A program made the position numbers and the translations under genes. The notes beneath the pieces are model-generated. The model was not told the origin of the DNA, did no database searches, and worked only from the letters and a program-made list of their open reading frames with translations. Below, in pieces: positions 26,839-35,916 of a DNA stretch of 64,000 nucleotides (position 1 is its first letter; each line of letters begins with the position of its first letter). The DNA comes from JAEXOD01 sp964652025 (GTDB lineage Bacteria > Bacteroidota > Ignavibacteria > Ignavibacteriales > Melioribacteraceae), in assembly GCA_964652025.1 (NCBI GenBank), contig CAZYZX010000009.1, forward strand, positions 1 through 64,000. Reading direction: 5' to 3'.

Positions 26839-27706
26839 AAGGTAAAGGAATATACTCCATTTTTTTTACTAATTCTTGCCCCTCAGCAGATTTAGCGAAA
26901 CTTAAATATTTGTTAACCGCTGCATTATTTGTATCTGCTGTATAACAAAATAAATATCTTGATAAAGGATATTTTCCACTCCAAATTATATTATAATCAA
27001 TTTGTCCATTGTTTATTAAATTATAAGCACTTTCTCCTTTATTACGTTGTATTTTTAATATTTTTATTTCGCTTCTTTTAACAAAGTATCCTAAGCTACC
27101 ATAACCAATTGCGTTTTTATCGTTTGCTATTGCTTCTACTAACGAGCTTGTTCCCTGCAATACTTGTACCGAAGTGGAAAAATCGTAACTAAGATTATTT
27201 TTCCTGTCAACTAAAATTACAGATTTAAAGAACTCGTGCGTTCCGCTGCTATTTTCTCGTCCAAAAAGAATAATTTTCCCTTCATCTCCACCTACTTCCT
27301 TCCAATTTTTTATTTCACCTGTGTATATTTTTCTTAATTGTTCAATATCTAATGAATCAATTTTATTATTTTTATTAACAATTATTGCTATTGCATCTAA
27401 AGCTACAATATGCTTAATTGGGTTTATTTTATGAATAATTGCTTCCTCAATCTCAGATTTTTTTAATTCCCTACTTACATTAGCAATTTGACCCGTTTTA
27501 TTAAGTAAAGATGCTATACCAATTCCGCTACCACCACCATTTATTTGTATTGATATATCTGGGTGCTTTTTCATAAATTCTATTGCCCAAGCTTCAGATA
27601 AATTAACCATTGTATCGCTACCTTTTATAACAATAATTGTTTTATTTAACTGGTTAACTTTACACCCAAATATTATTAAAAATAATAAAAATAAAAATCT
27701 TTTCAT
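26822..27706 (-). CDS. pstS: Phosphate-binding lipoprotein PstS
   Basis: The 294-residue periplasmic binding protein has a lipoprotein signal (LIIFGC, Cys about residue 15). Phosphate-binding motifs are present: KGSDTMVNLSEAWA, NGGGSGIGIA, GRENSSGTHEFF and IGYGSLGYF. It heads the pst operon. The upstream intergenic region (27707-27845) is very AT-rich and contains a TTAACT/AGTTAA inverted repeat at 27721-27737, but no clear Pho-box array. Transcription probably starts there when phosphate is low, by analogy with other pst operons. Confidence 0.95.
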   Translation of the reverse strand: MKRFLFLLFLIIFGCKVNQLNKTIIVIKGSDTMVNLSEAWAIEFMKKHPDISIQINGGGSGIGIASLLNKTGQIANVSRELKKSEIEEAIIHKINPIKHIVALDAIAIIVNKNNKIDSLDIEQLRKIYTGEIKNWKEVGGDEGKIILFGRENSSGTHEFFKSVILVDRKNNLSYDFSTSVQVLQGTSSLVEAIANDKNAIGYGSLGYFVKRSEIKILKIQRNKGESAYNLINNGQIDYNIIWSGKYPLSRYLFCYTADTNNAAVNKYLSFAKSAEGQELVKKMEYIPLPYEYKQ

Positions 27707-27845
27707 TGATTAATTAATGTTTAACTAAGTAAGTTAATAATAATATTATTTTTATAATATTAAATTTTTGTTAATATTTTTTTTTATTGCTTTAATTTCT
27801 TAATTTTTATATTTTAATTATTTATTATATTAAAGGTTAAAGGAA

Positions 27846-28232
27846 ATGACTTGCCCAAGTTGTAAAAATCAAGTAAATGGTACACCATCTTTTTGTCCCT
27901 ATTGTGGAATTACATTAACTTATAACTCAGTTCAAGATTACTCCAACAATAACTATAGCAACAACAGCTATAGGGGAAATGTTAATAACTATAACACAAA
28001 TTATAATCCTCAATCAATACCAAAAGTTTCAACTGGCAAAAGCCCAGTTTTAGCTGTAATTTTAAGTTTATTAATTGTAGGATTAGGTCAGCTTTATTGT
28101 GGTAAATTTGGTAAAGGAGCTTTAATGTTCTTTTTAGCTGTTTTCTTCTCACTATTTTCTTTTGGCTTAGGGTGGTTTATTGTTGCAGTGTGGAGTGCGA
28201 TTGACGCATATAGCACTGCTAAAAATGGCTAA
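27846..28232 (+). CDS. Zinc-ribbon TM2-domain membrane protein
   Basis: The 128-residue protein starts with a zinc ribbon (C3-x2-C6 ... C17-x2-C20, CPSCKNQ and CPYCG). An Asn/Tyr-rich linker (about 30-62) follows, and then two transmembrane helices of the TM2 type (about 70-124, LLIVGLGQLYCGKFGKGA and WFIVAVWSAIDAY). TM2 proteins are widespread and mostly of unknown function. It is the first gene of a run of four with gaps of three bases or overlaps (to 30429). The AAAGG before the ATG supports the start. Confidence 0.85.
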   Translation: MTCPSCKNQVNGTPSFCPYCGITLTYNSVQDYSNNNYSNNSYRGNVNNYNTNYNPQSIPKVSTGKSPVLAVILSLLIVGLGQLYCGKFGKGALMFFLAVFFSLFSFGLGWFIVAVWSAIDAYSTAKNG

Positions 28233-28235
28233 TTT

Positions 28236-29060
28236 ATGATTGGAATATTAAAACCGGTAAAAACAGAGTTAGACACTATTTATTCTAACGGCGTAAATAA
28301 CATGCACTGTTGTGGTTGTGTTTCTATAAAAAAGGAAAGCTCATCACTATTATCTCTTTTTTACATTTATGAAGCAGATTTTTTGCTTTACCTATATTTT
28401 GGTTTTAATAAAATTTTTAGACCTGTTACAAATGTTAGGTGCACAGGATTTCCCTTAGTAAAAAAAACCGCATTTAATTTGCTTGAAAAAGAGCGCCAAG
28501 TTGTTTTTTCCTTTTCTGTTATTGCTGCTTATGCTTTTTTAGATGACCAAATTAGAGATGATAACAGCATTAAAGCAAAATCCTTTATTAAATTATACAA
28601 TAAATATTTTGATTACTCCTTAAACTTCCTTAACTGTTCCGATAAACAAATCTTTTCCCCAAAAGATTTATACAAAATTAATGAAACTTCAATAAATAAT
28701 ATACAAGATACGGCTTTACTTTACCGCCCCTTAACCGCAAACTTATATTATAATTCCTTAAAAAAACTTGGCATTAAAACCTCTGATAATCTGCTTTACG
28801 AAATTAGCACCCTTATTTCTGATATTTTAATTTATACAGATGCAATTTCAGACTTTTATAAAGATAAAATAGAAAATAATTTTAACCCAATTAAAAACGA
28901 AACTGAATTAAACACTGCTTTTAACACTTTACAAAACTACATAAAAAATCTTTCCATTTTAATAAGTATAAGTTCTCAACCATATAAAAGTATTATGCTA
29001 AATATATTAACATATGGTGTTTTTAACTATATAAATAAAAAAAAGGCAAAATATGGATAG
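28236..29060 (+). CDS. DUF5685-like protein
   Basis: The 274-residue protein resembles the DUF5685 pattern. It has an opening GILKPVKTEL, a Cys cluster HCCGC where typical members have YCGLC, and an all-helical body with RCTGFPLVKKTAFN. AAYAFLDDQIRDD matches the conserved LLAYYKLxDDxxDE segment. The acidic DDxxRDD helix recalls metal-binding helical enzymes, but no activity is known. It lies 3 bases after the TM2 gene and overlaps the J-domain gene by 8. The family call rests on motif recall rather than a search. Confidence 0.6.
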   Translation: MIGILKPVKTELDTIYSNGVNNMHCCGCVSIKKESSSLLSLFYIYEADFLLYLYFGFNKIFRPVTNVRCTGFPLVKKTAFNLLEKERQVVFSFSVIAAYAFLDDQIRDDNSIKAKSFIKLYNKYFDYSLNFLNCSDKQIFSPKDLYKINETSINNIQDTALLYRPLTANLYYNSLKKLGIKTSDNLLYEISTLISDILIYTDAISDFYKDKIENNFNPIKNETELNTAFNTLQNYIKNLSILISISSQPYKSIMLNILTYGVFNYINKKKAKYG

Positions 29061-29865
29061 ACGAACTGCAATTAATATTTTAAAACTTCAAACTAATAAC
29101 CCTACTAAAGAACAAATAATTGCTGCATATCGCACTTTATCCCGCAAATACCATCCAGATTTCTATCAATCTGCTGATGAAGCAGTTAAAGAAGTAATGC
29201 ACGAAAAATTTATACAGATTACAGAAGCAAAAGACTTTTTATTAAATGATTTTAATACTTCATATTCTCAAAGTAATCAGCAAACTTATAATAATTATCA
29301 AAATAATTATAATACAAGCGACTTAGATGCTCAGGTATCTCAGTTTGAAGCATATTTTAGCCGAAGACAATTTAATGAAGCAGCTAACATATTAAACTAC
29401 TTAATAAATAAATATGGAGAAACACCATATTTATTAGAACTTAGAATAAGATTAGCAGCCGAATTAAATAACTATACTTTAGGATATCAAGACATATTAA
29501 AGTTAGAAAACTTAGAACCTGCTTTGCGAAACGACCCAGATTTTCAACATTATAAAGCAATTTTTGCTGCAGAATCTGGCAACTTTTACGATGCACTACG
29601 AATTATAGATAATGCAATAAGTTTATTAGGGCAACCCGCACCTACATTTTTAGCTACTAAAGCACACATCTTAATTATGGCAGGCAGAACAAGCGAAGCA
29701 GACCAGATTATATCTATATTAGAAAGATACGACCCAAATCATCCACTAGTTTTGCAGCGTAAACAAGTTTTTAATGTTGGCGGTAGCTATGTAGATAAAG
29801 GTAATGCCGCTGTTGGTGCTTGCGCTATTTGCTCTATTTTAGAATGCCTTTTTGACTGCTGTTAA
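29053..29865 (+). CDS. J-domain protein with TPR-like repeats and Cys-rich tail
   Basis: The 270-residue protein has an N-terminal J domain (about 5-70, YHPDFYQ with the catalytic H34-P35-D36 that stimulates Hsp70). An Asn/Gln/Tyr-rich linker (about 75-95) follows, and then TPR-like helical repeats (about 98-240). The end is a cysteine-rich tail, GACAICSILECLFDCC. The tail may bind metal or be lipid/acyl modified. In other bacteria DUF5685 genes sit next to J-domain genes with Cys-rich ends, and the same pair is seen here. It probably delivers a client or partner to DnaK. That partner is unknown. Confidence 0.8.
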   Translation: MDRRTAINILKLQTNNPTKEQIIAAYRTLSRKYHPDFYQSADEAVKEVMHEKFIQITEAKDFLLNDFNTSYSQSNQQTYNNYQNNYNTSDLDAQVSQFEAYFSRRQFNEAANILNYLINKYGETPYLLELRIRLAAELNNYTLGYQDILKLENLEPALRNDPDFQHYKAIFAAESGNFYDALRIIDNAISLLGQPAPTFLATKAHILIMAGRTSEADQIISILERYDPNHPLVLQRKQVFNVGGSYVDKGNAAVGACAICSILECLFDCC

Positions 29866-29868
29866 TTT

Positions 29869-30429
29869 ATGTTAGATTATGCAATTCTCTCGCTAATTTT
29901 TGTTTCTATATTCGATAGAGCTGGAATTCCTATTGCTTTTATTTCGGGTTTAATTTTACTTGGCAGTTCATCTAATAATCTTTTTGCTTTTTATTTGCTT
30001 GCTGCTTCTGCTGGTTTATGTGGGGATATTTTAATGTATTTACTTGGTGTTTATCTTACAAATAAACAAAGTAATAATATATTTACTAAAAATGCTGGAA
30101 TAATTCCCCTTGTTACAAACAAAGCATCGTTTATTTTATCCGCACCTATTACATGGATTTATTTATGCCGCCTTTTTAATTATATAAACCAATTTATTCC
30201 CCTTTTATTGGGAATTAAAAAATATTCTCCTCTTAAATTTGTGTTAAATTCTGCTTTAGCTAATTTTATTTGGTTTGGCATTTTTTATCTGCTATCTTAT
30301 TCATATTTAATTGCATTACAAAAATATGGTAAAGTAATAACAGTAGTTTTAGGCATTAGCGGTTTAGTTATTATATGGGTAATAATTAAATATAACGAAA
30401 ACAAAAATAAACAAAGATTTAATAAATAA
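29869..30429 (+). CDS. DedA-like membrane protein
   Basis: The 186-residue protein has about five hydrophobic segments. It has features of the DedA/VTT (SNARE-associated) family: an N-terminal re-entrant-like stretch (ISGLILLGSSSNN), SAGLCGDILMYLLGVY in the position of the usual GDxxGYxxGR, and a C-terminal FIWFGIFYLLSY like the family's final W-containing helix. DedA proteins move or scramble lipids. The match is loose because the usual acidic and arginine residues are only partly kept. It is 3 bases after the J-domain gene and ends the four-gene run. Confidence 0.55.
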   Translation: MLDYAILSLIFVSIFDRAGIPIAFISGLILLGSSSNNLFAFYLLAASAGLCGDILMYLLGVYLTNKQSNNIFTKNAGIIPLVTNKASFILSAPITWIYLCRLFNYINQFIPLLLGIKKYSPLKFVLNSALANFIWFGIFYLLSYSYLIALQKYGKVITVVLGISGLVIIWVIIKYNENKNKQRFNK

Positions 30430-30475
30430 TAGTTATATTTGTATAGCTAATATTAATAATTTTGGTGCCATAAAA

Positions 30476-31342
30476 ATGGATAGAGAATTAACTAAAGCTT
30501 TATTAGAGATGCAAGAAGACGAAATTAACAGTTACTTAATTTATAATACCTTGGCCGTTAAAACCAAAGAAGAAGCTAATAAAAAAATACTTTTTAATAT
30601 TGCTATAAACGAACAAGAGCACTACAATAAATTAAAAAAATATACCCAGCAAGATATAAAACCTAATAAATTAAAGGTATTTTTTTATACCTTTTTAGCA
30701 CAAATATTGGGCTTAACATTTGCCTTAAAATTAATGGAAAATGGGGAAAGAAAAGCAGAAGATTTTTATAAAAATATTGGTAAAACCTTGCCAGAAATTG
30801 AACAATTTTTACGTGATGAGGAAAGACACGAAAAAGAGCTTATAAATTTAATAAATGAAGAAAAATTAAATTACATGGGGAGTGTTGTTCTTGGGCTAAA
30901 CGATGCATTAGTAGAACTAACAGGCGCTTTAGCGGGCTTTACTTTAGCAATACAGAACAGCAAAATTATTGCCCTTTTAGGTTTAATTACGGGTGTTTCG
31001 GCTGCTCTTTCTATGTCTGCAAGCGAGTATTTATCCACAAGAGAAGAAAATAGCGGACAAGATGCACTTAAAAGTAGTATTTATACCGGCATTGCTTATA
31101 TCTTTACTGTAATTGCATTAGTTTTTCCTTTCTTTTTATTTAGTAATTATTTGTTAAATATTACCCTTACAATGATTATTGCAATACTTATTATTTTGTT
31201 TTTTAATTTTTATATATCAGTTGCAAAAGATTTACCTTTCAAAGCTCGCTTTTTAGAAATGCTTTATATTAGCTTAGGTGTGGCTGCTATTTCGTTTTTA
31301 ATTGGTTATTTTGTTAGAACACAATTTAATTTGGACATTTAA
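30476..31342 (+). CDS. Ferritin-like / VIT1-family metal transporter
   Basis: The 288-residue protein joins an N-terminal ferritin/rubrerythrin-like four-helix domain (about 1-125) to a CCC1/VIT1-family membrane domain (about 130-288). The first carries di-iron motifs QEDEINSY, NEQEHYN and DEERHEKEL. The second has GSVVLGLNDALVELTGALAG, SMSASEYLSTREEN and three further helices. Proteins of this build (MbfA-like) sense iron or manganese with the ferritin part and move it across the membrane, usually outwards. The leader of about 45 bases suggests its own promoter. The patatin gene follows 3 bases later, so they may be cotranscribed. Confidence 0.9.
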   Translation: MDRELTKALLEMQEDEINSYLIYNTLAVKTKEEANKKILFNIAINEQEHYNKLKKYTQQDIKPNKLKVFFYTFLAQILGLTFALKLMENGERKAEDFYKNIGKTLPEIEQFLRDEERHEKELINLINEEKLNYMGSVVLGLNDALVELTGALAGFTLAIQNSKIIALLGLITGVSAALSMSASEYLSTREENSGQDALKSSIYTGIAYIFTVIALVFPFFLFSNYLLNITLTMIIAILIILFFNFYISVAKDLPFKARFLEMLYISLGVAAISFLIGYFVRTQFNLDI

Positions 31343-31345
31343 TTT

Positions 31346-32197
31346 GTGAAAACTGGTTTAGTTTTTAGTGGTGGTGGCGCTAAAGGTGCTTACGAAATAG
31401 GCGTTTGGAAAGCTTTACGCAAACTTAAACTAGATAAATATATTTCTGTTATTTCCGGCACTTCTATTGGTGCTTTAAATGCTATTTTATTTGTTAATGG
31501 AGATTATGCTAAAGCTGAGCAGATTTGGAAAAATTTATCCTTAGAACAAATAACTAAACCCGATAATGATAACTTTAGCCAAAAAATAGATTTATTATTA
31601 GATAAAATTAATAGCTCTAAAATTAAAACCGCCGGCAATTATATTAAATCTGCTATTAATAAATATATTTCTATCGGTTCAATATCTCAACAAAATCTTA
31701 AAAAATTTATTGAAGATAATATTAATTTTGAAAAGATACGTAACTTTAATGGAAATTGCTACGTAACGGTTTTTAATAATAGGACAAACAAACCAGAATA
31801 TATAAAATTAAATAATTTACCTGAAGATAAAATTGTACAATACCTATTAGCAACAACTGCTATGCCTGTAGTTTTTGATAAAGTTATTATAGATAATAAC
31901 GAGTATTATGATGGTGGCATTCCATTTTTAGGTGCAAATACCCCTATTGCTCCAGCCATAAAAGAATCTTGTGATATTATAATTGTAGTAACCACCAACC
32001 AATGGGGCGATTTTTGGGTAAAAGAAAAAAATTATACCGATGCTAAAATTTATTGGATTATTCCTCAAGAAGATTTTTTAAGCTTTATTGATGGCACTTT
32101 TGCATTTAACACAATAGATATTACCCGCCGTATAAAGCAAGGATACGACGAGGGAATGAGAGTTCTAAAAGATTTATATAAATTATATGCAAAGTAA
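31346..32197 (+). CDS. Patatin-like phospholipase
   Basis: The 283-residue protein has the patatin catalytic dyad and motifs: oxyanion-hole loop GGGAKG (residues 9-14), nucleophile S40 in GTSIG, and D189 in YYDGG. The C-terminal part is helical. Bacterial patatins hydrolyse acyl groups of phospholipids. No signal peptide is seen, so it is cytoplasmic. The start is a GTG at 31346. It gives the typical KTGLVFSGGGAKG beginning, 3 bases after the ferritin/VIT1 gene. Its 3' end faces the GH13-like gene. Confidence 0.9.
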   Translation: MKTGLVFSGGGAKGAYEIGVWKALRKLKLDKYISVISGTSIGALNAILFVNGDYAKAEQIWKNLSLEQITKPDNDNFSQKIDLLLDKINSSKIKTAGNYIKSAINKYISIGSISQQNLKKFIEDNINFEKIRNFNGNCYVTVFNNRTNKPEYIKLNNLPEDKIVQYLLATTAMPVVFDKVIIDNNEYYDGGIPFLGANTPIAPAIKESCDIIIVVTTNQWGDFWVKEKNYTDAKIYWIIPQEDFLSFIDGTFAFNTIDITRRIKQGYDEGMRVLKDLYKLYAK

Positions 32198-32239
32198 TAA
32201 TTTTTAAGTTATTTAAATTAAAAAGCTTAACTTCAACCA

Positions 32240-35200
32240 TTATTTAATTAAAATCATCTTTTTAACATCCGCAAATCCATTCCCCTTTAATCTATAAAAA
32301 TAGGTGCCACTTGGTAAATCGCTTGCATTAAATTCAAATTGATAATTACCCGCAGATAAATATTGGTCTATTATTTGTTTCACTTCGCGTCCTAAAACAT
32401 CATAAACTTTTAGCTGAACACGCGATGGATATTTTACTTCTACATAAATAGTAGTAGTAGAATTAAATGGATTAGGATAATTTTGATATAACTTTAAAGC
32501 ATCGCTACCACTATTTAAAGGAGCAAACTTTTTAGCATAAACCATAACCGTTGGGTCTGCAATACCATCACCATTTAAATCGGGTGTAATTTTAATTAAA
32601 TCTGTAATGTAATTTGTTCCCTCTTCTAATTCGCAATTTATATTATTGGGGGCTAAATCTATTGGATTACTATTTCGTTTGCCAAAAATTGCAGCAAAAA
32701 AATTAAGTTCACTATTAGGTGGAATAATACCCGCTCCTAACCCATATATGTCATCCCAAGAAATTGCAAACTCTGCGCTGTTATTTTGCTTTTTAACTAT
32801 ACCGTTAATTTTAGATTTTATGCTTACTGTTTTATTATCTACACATTCAAAAATATTATAATTTTCTGAATTATTTTGAATAATAAAATAATCTATATTT
32901 AAGCTATCTGGAAAGCTAATATTAAATGGATAATCTCCTAAATATCCTTTTGTACTATTAAAATTGGATATCCCCTCGTTAATTCCTGCATCAAAATATA
33001 TTACAAAAGTTTTATCATTTTCTAAAATATACTCTGCACCAATATAAAGACTGTCGCTATCCCAAGTAGCATATAAAGTGTAAATATCGTTATCATAAGA
33101 AGGCTTACCATTTTCTAATCCATCTTCTTCATCATCAGAAAACAACAAATAATCATCGCGCCAATCATTATCTGTTGCTTCAACAACTCCATCTATCTTA
33201 GGTTTTGCATAAGTATAAATTGGGCTATTAACATCTAATCTAACTTTTAGGTAAAACTGGGTGCTATCTTGTGCATTTCTGTTATCCTTTACAATCACCG
33301 TTATTTTATAAGTCCCCGTATCTCTTATGCTTGGCGTACCACTTATAACACCACTATTTTCTCCCATACTAAGCCAATTTGGAGCATTTTTTAAGTAAAA
33401 AAATAACGAGTCACCTTCAGTATCATAAGCTTTTACAGCAAAATTAAGTCTTTCACCAACTAAGCAACTTTTATCTTGTATTTTACCAATAACAGGGGAA
33501 GTATTTCTTTTAATTATAACCTTAAATGTATCTGCATCGCTAAAGCCCCATTCATCTTTAACCCTAATTACTACTTCACTAGTACCAATATCAAAAAATC
33601 CTGGTGTACCTTTTAATAAACCTGTACTATCTATGCTTAACCAAATAGGTGCTTTTTCTAATTCAATTTTTACAAAATCATTATTTGCATCCTTAAAGTT
33701 AACTTTATATTTAAATTCACTATCGGTATAAGTTATAATATTATCAGTTTTTTCAATAATAGGAGGATTATTTAATTGAACATATGCATCTGTTACAAAC
33801 ACAGTTGCAGATGCGGGTGGAATTTCGAAACGAATTTTATTTTTAAAACTATCCGCAGGTCTTTTAATAACTTCTGCAAAAGCTTTTCCACCCGTAATAT
33901 TTTTAAGCTTTAATCCAACAGGCAATTCTGTATCTGTAAGTATTATAAATGCATTGGTTGGGCTATCGTTAATAACTAAATATGCACCACTTCCATCCTG
34001 TTTTTCACTTCTGTGCAATATATATATATCTTTAGAAAGTAATGTTTGATTTTGCTTTTTATCATCCCTTATAAAAAACGCATTTATGTCAAATCGGTTA
34101 TATGTTTTACCGTTTATATATTTGGCTCTAGCTAAAATTAATTTATTAATATAGTCTCTTAAATCGCTATAAAAATAATCTCTGTAAAATATAGAAGGCA
34201 CCCCTTCTGAAAATAAAACATATGCATAAGCATATTTTTTATTACGCAATATATTGTTATTGCTTTCGTTACTTAAATTTTCATAATCAGTTTTATCAAA
34301 TTCCGTACTTTCTACTAAATGCAACACTTTATCTGGGCTAATACCTCTGTTTACAAGTCCAACATCATCTAATTTAGATATATCGTAACCACCTTTTTTA
34401 TCGTTACATAAATTTAATAATGCATTCCTAAGTTCATAATCCAATATTAATACATTTGAATTGTTAATTAACTGATTATTAGCAAGAAATAAATTTAGAG
34501 AAGACCTATCACCAGTAAAATCTAAAATCGATTTAATATTTTTTTTGGTATAATAATTTAACCATCGTTCTAAAAATTTTTCATCTAAATAATTTGTTTC
34601 AAATAATCTAAACCCAGTTAAATTAAGTTCAGATTGTAAAAAATTACCATATTCAATTAAACTATCTTGAACAAAAAGTCTATTAAATGCAAACCACTCG
34701 GGCTTATGGTCTCCAATCTTACTTATTCTCCTACTAAACAAATCTGCCTTACAATAACCAATATTAGGATAAAAGAAAGTTGCATCTTTTTTAAATCTAC
34801 CGGAGCCATTAGGATAATTAAAAACCAATAAAGATGAGTCCGGAAATCCCTTTGGTGTACATTCGTATTTTTGATATTCTTCGCCACCGGTAACATAACC
34901 TAAAATAATATTGCTGTATATATCTAATTTCAAATTATTTAAGCTTTTTGTTAAATTTAATAATTCCTCTTTGCTACCAAACCGTGTTTCAGTATTACCT
35001 AATAAATAATGTTCTCCTAAATCATAATGGTCGTAAATATCATACCCCATGGAAAATTTTCCGCTTGCACCTTTTGATGGAGAGGGTAAAATAATACCAC
35101 TAAACATTGCCGATGCTATCTCTGGTGCTTTTTCTCTCAAACTATCCCACCAAACACCTCCAGGTGTGCAATTCCAATAATACCCTTGCAATAACACATC

Positions 35201-35293
35201 AGTTTTTTTTAAAGGTTCCTTTGTGTTATCTAAAGTTTGTGCATTGCTTATCAAACCCATAAGTATCAATATAATCGGCAATAAAAATTTCAT
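32240..35293 (-). CDS. Secreted GH13 (alpha-amylase)-like protein with degenerate active site, Ig-like domains and T9SS sorting domain
   Basis: The 1017-residue protein has a signal peptide (LISNAQ, about 19). An alpha-amylase-like barrel (about 30-480) keeps family landmarks MGYDIYDHYDLGEH, FNYPNGSGRFKKDATFF and GVPSIFYRDYF. Two putative-Ig (He_PIG-type) domains follow (about 505-690), then a DOMON/CBM-like domain (about 695-905) and a T9SS sorting domain (NYPNPFNSTT). All four GH13 active-site regions are altered. Region I has NIILGY instead of DxxxNH. Region II has GFRLF with F231 in place of the nucleophile Asp. Region III has LDF (D258) in place of GEY. Region IV has ESTEFD in place of ENHDFD. 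It is therefore probably a non-catalytic starch- or glycan-binding surface protein. Confidence 0.85.
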   Translation of the reverse strand: MKFLLPIILILMGLISNAQTLDNTKEPLKKTDVLLQGYYWNCTPGGVWWDSLREKAPEIASAMFSGIILPSPSKGASGKFSMGYDIYDHYDLGEHYLLGNTETRFGSKEELLNLTKSLNNLKLDIYSNIILGYVTGGEEYQKYECTPKGFPDSSLLVFNYPNGSGRFKKDATFFYPNIGYCKADLFSRRISKIGDHKPEWFAFNRLFVQDSLIEYGNFLQSELNLTGFRLFETNYLDEKFLERWLNYYTKKNIKSILDFTGDRSSLNLFLANNQLINNSNVLILDYELRNALLNLCNDKKGGYDISKLDDVGLVNRGISPDKVLHLVESTEFDKTDYENLSNESNNNILRNKKYAYAYVLFSEGVPSIFYRDYFYSDLRDYINKLILARAKYINGKTYNRFDINAFFIRDDKKQNQTLLSKDIYILHRSEKQDGSGAYLVINDSPTNAFIILTDTELPVGLKLKNITGGKAFAEVIKRPADSFKNKIRFEIPPASATVFVTDAYVQLNNPPIIEKTDNIITYTDSEFKYKVNFKDANNDFVKIELEKAPIWLSIDSTGLLKGTPGFFDIGTSEVVIRVKDEWGFSDADTFKVIIKRNTSPVIGKIQDKSCLVGERLNFAVKAYDTEGDSLFFYLKNAPNWLSMGENSGVISGTPSIRDTGTYKITVIVKDNRNAQDSTQFYLKVRLDVNSPIYTYAKPKIDGVVEATDNDWRDDYLLFSDDEEDGLENGKPSYDNDIYTLYATWDSDSLYIGAEYILENDKTFVIYFDAGINEGISNFNSTKGYLGDYPFNISFPDSLNIDYFIIQNNSENYNIFECVDNKTVSIKSKINGIVKKQNNSAEFAISWDDIYGLGAGIIPPNSELNFFAAIFGKRNSNPIDLAPNNINCELEEGTNYITDLIKITPDLNGDGIADPTVMVYAKKFAPLNSGSDALKLYQNYPNPFNSTTTIYVEVKYPSRVQLKVYDVLGREVKQIIDQYLSAGNYQFEFNASDLPSGTYFYRLKGNGFADVKKMILIK

Positions 35294-35462
35294 TTAAAAG
35301 TCTTCTCCCAAAAAGTGCATATTTCTCCAATTTAATACACAAATTACGTAACTTATGCATAATATCAAAATTTTTGCTTTAAAATATAAATTTTTAAATT
35401 AAATTTGTTTTAATTGTTAATTTTATTTATTATATTTAATCAATTATAATAGATATATAATT
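35294..35462. promoter_or_regulatory. Divergent promoter region between the GH13-like gene and the YhcH operon
   Basis: This 169-base AT-rich region separates two divergent units. It contains the palindrome TTATGCATAA at 35353-35362, a form of the TTTGCATAAT element seen upstream of several other genes here. No ribosome site is evident before the YhcH ATG. Promoters for both directions are expected, but exact boxes cannot be fixed. Confidence 0.45.
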
Positions 35463-35912
35463 ATGATATTTGATACAATTGAAAACTTGGTAAATTACTC
35501 CGCTATTAATAAGCATATTGGTATTGTAATAAATTTTATTAATAGCAATAATTTAATAAGTTTGCCAGAAGGAAAAATAGAACTAACCAAAGAAGTATTT
35601 GCAATAATAAGCAATTATAAAACAAAAAATGTAGAAGATGCTTTTATAGAATATCACAAAAAGTATATAGATATACATATTGTTTTAAGTGGAAGCGAAA
35701 AAATTGGATTTGTTCCTTTTGTTTTGTGTGAACAAAAAAATTTTTTTGAGGAACAGGATTATGGTGAACTACTTGGGGAACCTACATTTTTTACTTTAAA
35801 AACAGGGAGTTTTTTATTATTTCTTACTTTTGAAGGACACATGCCTCAAATAAATGTAAATGAAAACGATAATTATGTTAAAAAAATTGTATTTAAAATA
35901 ACACAGGAATAG
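35463..35912 (+). CDS. YhcH/YjgK/YiaL family protein
   Basis: The 149-residue protein matches the YhcH/YjgK/YiaL (DUF386) family, a cupin-like fold linked to sialic acid or other sugar metabolism. Landmarks are a hydrophobic start, then EYHKKYIDIHIVLSGSEKIGF and FLTFEGHMPQI near the end. The His and Glu in these motifs form the metal-binding site in known members. Activity is poorly defined; some family members act as anomerases. It is unusual in being four bases upstream of a CheY-like gene and probably leading a signalling operon (35463-38099). Confidence 0.85.
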   Translation: MIFDTIENLVNYSAINKHIGIVINFINSNNLISLPEGKIELTKEVFAIISNYKTKNVEDAFIEYHKKYIDIHIVLSGSEKIGFVPFVLCEQKNFFEEQDYGELLGEPTFFTLKTGSFLLFLTFEGHMPQINVNENDNYVKKIVFKITQE

Positions 35913-35916
35913 ATAA

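Noticed and set aside
27721..27737. TTAACT/AGTTAA inverted repeat as a Pho box
   Set aside because: It does not match known Pho-box repeats, and such short repeats are common in this AT-rich sequence.
32198..32239. Weak AAGTTA/TAACTT repeat between convergent genes as a terminator
   Set aside because: A 6-bp A/T stem is too weak to support a call.
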